Part shown: in pieces, positions 13,292 through 25,200 of the stretch
How the letters are laid out: the number at the start of each line of letters is the position of its first letter
Position numbering within the stretch: the stretch's first letter is position 1
Source of the DNA: Syngnathus acus
Lineage: Eukaryota; Chordata; Actinopteri; Syngnathiformes; Syngnathidae
Direction of reading: 5' to 3'
Assembly (NCBI RefSeq): GCF_901709675.1
Contig: NC_051089.1
Span: 3,014,476-3,078,475 of the forward strand
DNA: 64,000 bases
Program-made: the position numbers and the translations under genes
Notes under the pieces: generated by a model
The model's database searches: none
Told to the model about the DNA's origin: nothing
The model's input: the letters and a program-made list of their open reading frames with translations, nothing else

Positions 13292-16200
13292 ACCTCTTTG
13301 GAGCCGGACTTTGCCAGGTAGATGCCGCTGGTTTGGCAGGCTCCATCCAAGCACACGGGCAGGAGGTGATCCTGGTAGCCGTCACCATCTGACAGATTCA
13401 CAAAGACAGCGTTATCAAGTAGAAAAAGGAAGCAAATCACATCGTGCTGGAATTTTTTCAACAGTCAAAATGTTAATTTATACCAGGGGTGTCAAACTCA
13501 ATTTTGTCGCGGGCCGCATTGTACTCATGGTTTCCGTCGGAGGGCCATTATGACTGTCAACGCATATATTTATATACAGTACAGGCTACGCAACAAACTG
13601 ATGAATAATGCAATGTCATAAAAACATGCTAGCAATACCTCCATTTTTAAAAGTGAAGACAATTTGCAATTTTAGTATCGACACATAAAGTTAACGCAGT
13701 TAGTCTCGGCGGGCCACATAAAATGATGCGGCCCCGGGGCCTTGAGTTTGACACCTATGATTTATACGAACAGTGTCCACATTCCTGTTTTAAAATAAGA
13801 ACATTTGTTCACGACTACACAATGAGAGAAAATTCCGTCTTTCAGAGGCCATACTGTCTCCACCAGTTTTTACAGCCCCCCCAGGCAAAACTAAGGCAGT
13901 CCCACCTGCCCTTTCCTCCTTGAATCCCTTCTTTCATCTCTCTTTTATCCCTATCGCTTTCATTCCCGCGATGGCGCTTCTTCACTCTCGTCTGTCACTT
14001 TCACTCCTTTTCCGCCTTCCTCCCTTCGAGGCGCCTCCTCCCGTGTGCGTCTCCGCGTCCGTCTTTGCCGCTCTTTGTTCACCGCCTGCCTCTTCCTCTG
14101 GAGCGCTTTTCATCCGGCGGCCGCTCGGCTGACGAAACGATTGGCGGGTATACCCCATGTTTGATGAAAGCGTCGTAAGGGGTACAAGCGAGTACCAACC
14201 AACCTGAATCGTTTTAGGGTTGTTAAGTCGGTTGAAATTCGCTTTGATTTCAACTTCTGAAGTTGAAAACCTAATTACGTATGACAATGACCCCCCTAGT
14301 CTTCTTCATATTGGGAAGGCTACATTTGGAAAAAAGAACGCATTCATCTTTGAAGCAAAAGTGAGAAAAGGTGGAAAGTCAATGCAAGAGAAAAAAAAGA
14401 AAAACACCTTTCAGACTGTTGCTGGGAAGATGAAGGTCAAGATGAATTTCACAAACTGAATAGATGTCAAAGTGAAACCGCGTCGCTGACTCGTTTTGAC
14501 TAATATTGCGCATTAAACCGGAGGAAAATGAATTTTGATTGCGTGGGACTTTCCAGTACAGACCTGGATCCTATCATAAACCAGATCTGAAGGCGGCTAT
14601 GCCCAAGACATTTCCTCAAAATTTGATAGATGTGCAGTATTTTTGCAAAGGAGTCGGAAAATATTCCCACATCAAGACGCGCCGCGGTGTAGTCAGGTCT
14701 CGTCGGGCGACGAAAGGTTGACGAGAGGCAAAATGAGGGAGGAAGAGATTCGCGGAGGGGGATGAGGGAAACACAGCGGATGAGAGGTGGGGAGGTTGGC
14801 ATGTAACACAATATAATAAGATGAGTAGGGGGTGGTCTGTTCACAAGCCGGCTTACCTGAACACACACGCACGCACATACGGCGTTTGAATATCACATCA
14901 CATTTGTGTCTCGCCGTATGAAAACTCTCCGTATCTGAAGTCTGAGGTCACGTAGCGGCCTGCTTCTTCCTTCTAACCTCGCCTTCATTCTACCCCCATG
15001 AGAAAAGCCCGCTTTAGGAATTCAGACCACGTACCAGAGTCCTCATACACACGCTGTGACTAGGTCCAATGCCAGTTGAGATAGTCGTGAGAAGAAGGGA
15101 TGGCATTGAAGAGAATGACAGAGGGTGAGGAGGAGCCGGGTCAAGCGGAATCACTGATAACGGGACGTTTCATCAAGGAAGGCAGCTCTCGCTCTTTCAC
15201 TCTCCTCACAGATTAGAAGAGGAGTGACCCTCTCAGGCCTCCATTCTCAGCTAACAAGAGCAGCGTCGCTACAGTGCCACTTCCAGAAGTGAAGAAAGCT
15301 TTGTGTGTGATGCAACAAATCAATTGTGTGTGATGCAACAAATCGACTGGGAACGCAAGGAGTAATGTGTAGAATAACAATACGAAATATATAAAACCCC
15401 AAAAAATTAAATCAATCTTGAATATTAACAGTGGCTTTGTATAAGTCCACCAAGATGCTACAGACACTGACTAAAGTGAGAAATCTTATAAATATAGACA
15501 ATGAATAAAATCTTGACTGCTTGATGCTATATGCTAGGTTTGCCATGGCAGCTAGCTAACAACGAAATTCGGCAAGCTAGCTAGTGTGGCTAGCGTGGCT
15601 AAAGAGGAATGTTTAGCCATGCTTCTTCTCTTCTTTTCTGTTCTTAAGTCACGAAAAAGCAAAATCTTCAAATGGGTTTTTAAAAAGAAAAGTGCGACAC
15701 AAATGTGAAAGCACCTACACCGCAAAAAGTTAATGTGGTCATCTAGCCAAATTTTCACTTCATGCTAGAGACTAAAGTTCATTTTTGTTTTGTGTGTATT
15801 ATCCTGGTGATTCCTAAGTGCTGCACTCTCGCAGAGCGGCCGATTGTTTAGAAACAAAGCACGACAGTGACTGTCCGAGGTTAACCCAGTCAAGAGCACC
15901 CCGCGGGCCACTTTTGTGGCAGCGCGGGGATTAAAGAGAGCCGGCGGAGATTCGTGGGGAATAAAATGTAAAACCGAGACGAACAATGACTCACACCAGC
16001 CAAGATTGTTCAAGACTTTCACAAAAGTGTGTGTGCTTTCGGTGTGTTGTGTAGATTAGTCTCGTCTGGCAATGGCGAAGGCGGTAGAAAGTTACAGGAT
16101 GAGCCCGCTTCAAATGCGGAGGAGGCTTAAGGGACTTAGCCTGGGAGCCTCTCGCACACCAAGCGGGACTCTCTGGTGTTAAATCCGGTCCTGCACAAGA

Positions 16201-19200
16201 TGCGCCTCTTTTCGGTTTTTAGGCTTGTTACTTTGACAATTTTCTCTCCAATTGGTCAGTCAATAAGAGCTGCCCAATTGAGTTACACAACAATTAAGGC
16301 AGTATAATGATACTAATGAGTAACGGAGTTCCTGCCAAGATGGCTGGCTCTCTATTTACCTGGAATAAAAGGTATCAAACAACTTGAATTCTACGGATTC
16401 TGTGTGTCTTGCACTCACCGAAATCAGCAAAGGATGACTGTCCCACGGTGGGGAAGGGTGGAGTTTCGGGTAGAACACTTGCCCGGCTGAAGTTGCCATC
16501 CTGACGCAACATAAGAAAGAAAAATAAAACATGATATAGAAATGACTTTCTTATGTCATGATGTTCAATGAAATACAAAATTACAGACATAAACCACAAC
16601 AAATTAAAGACATGATAATAAAAATAATAATAATGGTAATAATAATACAAAAATTGTTTGATTTTTTTAAAACTTTATTATATAATGTATTTTATAATAA
16701 AAAATGGAAAATAAAGACCAGCTTGAAAATACAGGAGCCTATGCAAATTCATGGAGCAGACACCGACGGAGCACTGTGATAGGCCTCATCCCCATGCCAC
16801 CAGGAGCTCACAACAGAAAAATAAACAAGCAGTATAGAAAAAAAAAAAAAAGGCTTAATTTGTCATGGACGCAACCCATATACTCGTCTTTTCGACTCAT
16901 TTCCCAAATGTATGCAAGTGAAAAAGAATTGAATATTCCATTCTTAATTTTTCACGGTCACAGATTCCGTTCGAAACATTCTTACATGTCACGCAAATGT
17001 AAAGAGACAGCACCGCACACAGAAGGGTGCTAACTAATTGAAGCTCAGATCTTGGCCAGTGTGATTGACTGGCGCCGGCTGCTGATTGGTCAATGTCACG
17101 ATTGAAACCGTGCGTGCGTGTCAGTGGATTTGACGTGCAAAAAGATGAAAGGATAAGACATCTTCCTACTACCTTCTGTTCACATGACTCCAAACTCATG
17201 ATGGAGAAACACGGAGCAAAGTGTCACGGCTGACAACAAAATGGAGCCGCCAACGTGATTGATTAACATTCAGCGGCTGCGCTACGTAGCCGCTCGTCGT
17301 TTTGCGCACTGGAAGCGGCTCAATAAGCGCGCGGCTTTGTCATTCGGCAAAGTCGAGTTCTCTCGCGTTATAGTCGTCGACGTGGAAGTTGACCTTTAAC
17401 AAACACCGCTCCTCACTACAGCTTGTTGACCTCCGCCTCGTTCTTCTCAGCGCCTGGCTTTTAGATACCCGCATTAAAACACGAGGGAGGGTGGGCAGAA
17501 TGCAGGAAGAGCAAAATAATACGAGTCTATTTCATTTTGCGACCAAGCTCGTGCTAAAATGCACTTTTTGTTTCTCCCATCGGAATGAACATCATTAAAA
17601 CATCAAGATAATAAAAGACAATGTCGAGAAAGTGAAATTGCAGTATTTGAATATGAATTTTCTGTCCGAAAAAAAATATGCCAAAATGAATATGGTCGCA
17701 TTTTTTAACGGTTTGTTTTTGTTTTAATTTGTACCCCTTTCACACTGAGCTGGTTTAGCACTAAAGCTAAATAGGTCCAGTTTATTGTGCAAGTAAGAAT
17801 TCAACAGAATTATTTAAAAACAAACTCATAAAACACGACTGGACAAAATTGATGACACCGCTAAAAAAGATTGAAACTTAATTTGACCATCGGGACAAGT
17901 TCAGGCAAGCTGTGCCGTCTAATTAGCGTCATATTAAAAATTTAAAAAAAGCATTAATAGTCTCCCTCTTTTGTCATTATCTTGTGGGACATCATTTTCC
18001 AGCAAACGAGCTCAATGGAGACATCCTCGACATGCCAAATGAGAACATCCATGGTGAGCATAAAAAGGGCGGGGCTGGTTGAAATTCTAAACGCTCCCCT
18101 CGTTTATTTGCTCATTCTTCCTTTCTTTTTTAATTCCTGGCTTGTCGCTATTTCGCAGCCCGCCCAACCCTCGTTCTGTTTCTTCAGAGCGGGCCTCTTT
18201 CCCTCTCGTTGCGATAAGATACACTGCTGCTCGCCTTGTGCCTCAACCTGCTGAATTTCAAGCAGGGCCCACGTCCGCACACACACACACGCACACACAC
18301 ACAACAGCCACACAGTCTCCGCTGGCTCTGCACCGGCGGAATATTAACTAGTCTTGCTGCAGCAGCAGCCGACAATCCAGCAGCCCACTGAAGCTTCACA
18401 GATCACAAATGAACAGAGGTGCGGGTGCTTCATGACTCATCGTCTCAGATCAGCAAGTTAACACCTTCAGGTTGCGGAGGAGAGCGGTGGAAAGAGGGAG
18501 GGGGGGCGGTTGGTCGAAGAACAACACAACAGTGTTGTTAGTCCTCCGAATAAATCGTCAATGCTGAATGCGCTAAATGGGACAAAAATAATAGTCACCA
18601 GGTCCCATTTCGGCACAGTTGACGGCGAAGAGGAGGAAAATAGGAAGAAGAAATGCATCATCCTAATGTTTGGCAGAACAAAAGCTATCCTTCAACACAG
18701 CGAGTAATTCTCACTATACGTTTGGTTCAGTATTCACAAATCCACCTGTTGTTAAAGTGTTCATTATTTATTTATTTTGTTTATTTAATTCTTTACCCAT
18801 TTATTTAGTTATTTATGTATTTATTTTATTTTATTTATTTATCCATTTATTTATTTACTTGTTTATTTATGTATTCATCTATCTTAACCTTTTTATCTAT
18901 GGCGATAGAGGTGAGCTTGAAGAAAAAAAAAAAGTACCTTGCTGATCCAGGTCTCAAACTTGGGCCCTTCTGTTGTCAGGAACAAATCTGAAAGGTGAAA
19001 AGGCGATTGGTTAGGTCGGGTGAAATCAAAATAAATCGATTCAAAGTGAAGTCACGTATGAAATATGAAAGTTACACATGCCAAGGGCAAGGACGCGCCG
19101 TCGAACCATGACCAATGGTGGCTTTTAAAATTTGTGCTGCTAAAAATCTAGTTGCTCGACGGACACGATGGCCATGATTTCCAAAGACAAACTGAAATGT

Positions 19201-22200
19201 GGACTCGTCAACAATTCATTATATTCTGGAAATAAGTCTTTTAGTGTCAGAAGAAAAAAACGTTAAAGAACGATACAATTTGTACAGGTTTGTTTTTGCC
19301 AGCTCGGAGGCACGGATTCAAACATTATTTTATTTGTTTTTTTTCCCCCGATAATTACTTCTCCCTAATTTGCTATTTTTGTTGTTTGATTTACTACCAA
19401 CATGTGTGCTCCCCCTTGCCTCCAAATTCCATAAGCATACTAATCCAATCACTCCTTCCTTATTTGGCTTTGGCCCAATTAAAAGCTTTGATACGGAGGT
19501 GAGGTCTTGAATAAATCTGATATTTCTGCGAACGTGCAGAATTTGCAGCTCTCTCGTGACCTCATGTGAGGCAAATGAAACAACAGAGTGCCTAAACTCT
19601 CCAGAAATTTTGCAACGTATATATAACTGGGCATCGTGTTTTTGGCAGTGTTAAACACAAATACTGCTCATCCTGACAAGCTGATGAAAGACAAAAAAAA
19701 AAACTCTGAGATAAAAGGAAACAAAGCGATTGAGCCGCCAGCGGGTGGCACGTTGATGAGTTTGGCCTTAATCAGCCAATCAGGCCTCTTAGGCAGAATC
19801 CAACCGTGATTGGCTGATTAGCTTCGGTGGAGTGTGCTGATCATTCGGTAAACATCCCACATTCTCGCTGCGGGGTGTCATCTGGCCAAGTTTTATCTCT
19901 GGAAAACTCTTGCCTCAACTTCTTTTGCTAAAATATCAATCATTTGGACACTTTTGCACTCACATATGTACCGTAGTTTTAAAATGTATTTGTGTGGGAG
20001 GGCTTGCGTAACGCCAGCGAAGGGGGATTCTGAGTGCTAAGTGGTATGTCGTGTCGCAGAGTAATTAAAGGCACGCTTGGTGCGAAAAGCTGGAGCCAAA
20101 GGACGTGCAAAAAGGAGTCAGTCACGCGGGAAGAGATAGCAGACGCGACATGGCCGGAAAAAAAAATGGCCTAGCAAAACAAGTCACAACAAAGCCAAGG
20201 AAGCGTCTTAATTACAAAACGAGGCCATCGACAATTACTTCATTATTTCGGCTCGCCGATGAATCTCTTGTCTGGGTGAAACTTGTCAGTAAAAGCCTCC
20301 GTGTTATTCCTGCCCAAGAAAATACTGCAACCCATTAAAAAAAGAAAAACACGGATGCTCTGCAGAGGAAAACACCAGAAAGGAAACATCGACGCCGGGC
20401 ATCGATTCTCTCAGCCCGTCCATCGCTTTGCTCCCAGGCGATAGTCTATACCAGACGATCCCGACTCAACTAGCCACAAAAGCATACAACGCATTAAGCA
20501 GCAAAGTGGTTTTGTCAACATCGCCTTCCATTCTGCATCCAGGTGATAGCGGCCTGTCATTTATCTGCATCGAGTCCATCGGGGGAAAAAACAAGCACTC
20601 CGAATGTTACCAGAGCTGAAAAGATGGGCACGTGGGGAGGTAATTCTGGCTTTGACATCTCGGCGGGGGGAATCGCAGCAGACGAACGCTCCTTGAGTTA
20701 TTCATAGCCGCTCAGATTTGTTAAGGGGATTGGAAGCAATTTGAGGGGCAACCTTTGACTGTTTGATTCAGGCGGCATTATGTTTCTGTATTCCATTTTT
20801 TTGCCCGTGCAGGCGAGCTGACCGGACTTGCTATTTAGATATGCGGAGAACCTCGGTGGAGAAAGTAGACCTCGGTTCTTCGAGCGGGTATCACCTTCGT
20901 GGTTGTTAGTTAAATATACACGCACAAATTTCACCACACCCAGATGTGTGTGTGACGAAAATTGGGACTTTAACTTTAACGTTGCTGGAGGTCAGGGCAG
21001 TCTATTAGCATTGAGGCAAGGCGTGGAATGAGTTAGCCGGCCGGGGATGAGTCACGCAAACCACTGGGTAAGAATGTTAAGTGAAAAATATCCAAAGTGA
21101 ACCAAGTCCGGAATACGAGGTGGTGTCGTTCCACACCGCTCAAACAAACATATTGTTCAACAAAAGTTTGACTGATGACATCACAGTTGCTCAGGTAACA
21201 AGCGACTTTTTTTTCCCAGATCGAACAAAAAAGATTCTTGCCTGAATTTGGATTATTTGCCCTTGGCCAAAGTTTGCAGTCTACTGAGAGTGAGAAAAAT
21301 AAAATTGTGTTCAGGTACTTGTATTAAATCTTCTGGGGATTGTGCAGAGGGGAGACCGAAAACATTCTGCAGACTGACGAAAATTTCAATTCATCTCCAT
21401 CTCTGCCTCCTTTTCGTAAGCTGCCTTGCAAATGACAATGGATTTATTTAATGGCGTAAAATTATCGTCAATATGCTCATTTTTTTCTCCTGTGCGTGTA
21501 ACATTCTAACATCCGTGACTCTCGCCAACATGTATAATGTCACAAGTGCCAGAAAGACACAACAGCGTGGGAGGTAAAACACACACGCACAATGTCGAGA
21601 AATGTGGATAATTATTCTGTTCACACGGCTCGGACGTACCCCCTCACACACACACACACATACACACACGCTACGGCACTAAAATAGGCAGTCACTTTAT
21701 TCTGCCAAGCTTGTGCTTTCAAAGCTTCCAATTAGCAGCTTATCACAAGTGTTGGCGAGCTGCTGAGGAGGCGGGCGGATTTCATTTAGGGTTCAGCACC
21801 GTTTCGCATGTACAAGTCGGCTCGGTTCTCATGTGGAGGTTTGCGCCGGCGTGGGGACGACGCGTTTTAATTGGGCGACGTGTTGAGACGACTTCGATAG
21901 GTTGGATTTATGGTCTTGGCGCTGCGGGATTACGGTTTGGATTTAGTGGTCGGACGATCGTTCCGATGGCCTTTTAAAGCGAAACGTTAGAGAAAATAGA
22001 AAATACAAGGAGAGATAATATGGGGAGCGTTTGATACTACCTGCAAAAAAAAGGCCTTGTAGCGGTAACGGAGAAAAACAGAAGCAACGGTGCAGACAGG
22101 AGCTGACAGTCGGCACTGCGACTGCTGCATTCGTGCCTGATGTTTCCCCCACGCTGTCACCTCGCTCTTCGTCAATACAGCTCCGAGCTATTACCCGTTG

Positions 22201-25200
22201 TAAGAGTCCAGGTTTATGCGAAAAGAAAAAAGGGGCTTTGAAGTCCAGAGTCGGAGAATGGATGTGTACAGGGAAGGGGGGGGTAATACTTTCTGGAACC
22301 GTAATGCCCGTGAGTCGGAGATTTGCTCATGTCGAAATCAGATTTTGCTGTCACGCTGGGACTTCATGTTGCTTTGAGAAGATACGAGAAAAATAAGAGC
22401 ACAAAAGAAGCAAAACAAAAGGTGCTTTCAATTCAGATTCAAATATCTTGAGAGTGTTTGGTGTATTTGTCCATGACGTCAACACAGTGGGAGATACTGT
22501 AGCCCCTCGCGGTTGGCAAGCTCAAGAATGCCACTCGCCTGATTTTCCTTCTCCATTACGAGGGACAAATGTGACCTCGGCACGTTGCCTTTGTGCGTCT
22601 GAGAGAGGTTGACAGTAATGAGAGCGCGCGAGCCGACTGAAACCGCCCGGCAAGCGCATATTTGCGCGACGCGAGCCGTCACGTCCCCTCTGCTCATCTG
22701 TCTGCATCTTTAAGCTGACCCCCTGCCCGCCGAGCTAAAGCGTGGTGGGGGTCGGCCTCTGGCATTCTAGAGGAAATGTCACAGCCTCCTTTGCGAGTGA
22801 GATGAAACTTCGCCAGGAAGAGGCGTCGCAAGGGGTGTCGCGTGGCGGGGAGTGGAATGAGACTTGCAAAAATGATTCACACACTGGACAGTCAATAAGT
22901 CGAAGATATTGAATCTGGTTCGGTTATTTTTGCTGAGTTTGCATCTTTTCCACCAAGCTATAGGTCAGTTTGGCACAGTTCGCCTTCTATGATCATATAG
23001 AAATATTGTCGTCTCATACGCAACGTCTCAATGTTTGTATTTTTGTATCGCGCGATTATTTTTCAGGCCGTCGTGTCGCGTACTGCAGTCGCACTTTTAC
23101 GCCGTGCTTCTTTTTCAGAGTCAACCAGAGCAAGTAAACTAGGTGTAAATGCTCATTTTGGGTTAAAAAAAAAAACCCCACAGCCTCTTGGGAGTGATTT
23201 AATATATTAATGCCTCTTTACATGAGTGGGAAGACTTGCTGAAAACTTGCAGTGGCATGCACGGCGTCCTCCCCAGGAGGTGTGAACCTGCACAGGCTTG
23301 GCCCAATGATATGTGGCCCTGTCCTTCTGCTAAGGGAGGCAGCAGACTGTGAAACAAGATTTTCAAAAACTTGGCCTTGGCCCACAAAGTCGAGTTACTT
23401 TGGGGTCAGCGGGGGCAGAGGAGAAACTTTTTTTTAAAAAAATGTATCGGCTTGTCTCACGATTTCGCCCTGGCTGACCATGCAGTCCTTATTAATGCAG
23501 TGACAAATACAAAATCCATTTCCGCCCATTCCAAAATGTCTGACACAGCTTGGGAGAGCTTATAAAATTCATTTTACAGATTTGGAAATCGCCCCCCATG
23601 CCACCTTTCAACTGCTTTCAAAAGGCTTCACCACATCATCACGTAAATTTGAAATATTCCCGAACTGGCTACAGACAGCAACTGTATTTGCTGCTTTCAT
23701 GGCACCGGAGACCTACTGGAGACCGTAAAGTTTTATATGTGAATAAAAACATAACCACCCTCATCTTTTGTAGTTGCCGCCACCTGGGCTTGGCAGGTTC
23801 GGCGGTTTTTGATTCCTCTCTCATTCAAACTGAGCTGAATACAAAACGCCACATAAACAAACAAGAGCTGCACTCGAGTTTTACTTGTGGCACTTAATAA
23901 AACAAACTAATTGATGCAGAAACACAATCTGAGCCAAAGCGCATTAAAAATTAACCACAAAGCTTCGCCGGAAGGCTCGGAGCCAACGCGAAAAAAAAAA
24001 AAAAAAAAAAAAGAGCAGACCTTTATCAACTTTGATTAATTCCTAAAACAGATTAGAAATGAATTAAAACGTGCACAGGTTAAACTGCGACTGCTCTGGG
24101 ACTAAAAAGCGTGGGGTGCAAAACGATACCCGCGGTGCATATGACACCACTAAATCCTCCGTGATTACCTAAAACATGGGGATTAGTTTCCAGAGTGTTT
24201 AAAAAAACCTCGCTAAGTATGAGTGACAGCGCCGCGCTCAGCTGGCCGAGAGCAGAAGAACCAAAGAAACGTGATTTCTCCATTCAGTGGTGGAGAAAAT
24301 GGCTAATTTTGTTCTTTCTTAGTAAACTAGAACATGAGTGTTTGATTCCTACTGTGAGTCTTGAGTCATTTATATTTTCGTACGACACTAAGATGATTAT
24401 TATTTTTTTATAGATGTATTTTCCATAAAGTTTCTGATAAAAGCTGAGTGAAAAATCCTAAAGTTTTACAAATATTCTGTTGGTTTTTTTGGGACAGCCA
24501 TATTGTGATGAATCAGTCAAACGAGCGTCCCTTTTTTTTTGCCGCATGGAGAATATTTTGACTCAGCCGCAATCATCTAAATAAACAGACATTCAAATGA
24601 GACGGCACCATAGCAATTAGCCCGAGGCTATTGTTTTTTGTTTTGTTTTTTTTTCCCCCCGAACAGCGAGCCCGGATGCTGATTCATGGTTCTGGAGTAC
24701 GATTGCAGTGAGTCAGCGCTTGTGTCAGATCCAATTTTCATGCTGCGATATGCAAGAAAATAAATGGTTTTCTCGTCTTGGTGTGCTTTTTCCTGTCTTC
24801 ACAAATAATTTTTCTCGCAAAATATAGCTCAATACATTGTGAGTTTTATAGTCCATCTATTCTATACATTTAAAGTTGAACTAACCAGAAAAGACGTTTA
24901 ATGGTTATTACCAATTGGTATGTTTGAGTGGAACTCCAACTGTTGAGCCGCTAAAACATTATTTAATTCAAAAATATTTGTAAATGTATCGCAATAAGAC
25001 AAGAACAAGGCTACAATAAAATTGCAGTCTACCGTTTTTTTCCATGTATAATGCGCAAAATGTAACTAATTTATTGTCCTAAAATCTGGGGTGCGCATTA
25101 TACATGGGTACATTTTTATTTATTTATTTATTTTTTTATTTTTATTTTTTATCCGGATATCATACGGAGGCCGCCATTACAGATGCGCTTTCTTCTCTGC

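Larger units (their letters stand above)
6538..13293. other. itfg1 intron 9
   Basis: A 6.8-kb intron between exons 9 and 10. It contains TG tracts at 7454-7490, 12160-12178 and 13229-13288 (the last touching the exon 9 donor). The open frames inside lack homology I can recognise. No gene is visible on the plus strand. Confidence 0.7.
13389..16418. other. itfg1 intron 8
   Basis: A 3.0-kb intron that carries the hAT element at 13484-13759 and a 23-bp tandem duplication at 15302-15347. No coding sequence is recognised. Confidence 0.7.
16501..18937. other. itfg1 intron 7
   Basis: A 2.4-kb intron with a CpG-richer patch around 17270-17380, a CA tract at 18278-18303 and an ATTT-rich stretch at 18764-18895. 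No exon or RNA gene is recognised. Confidence 0.65.
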
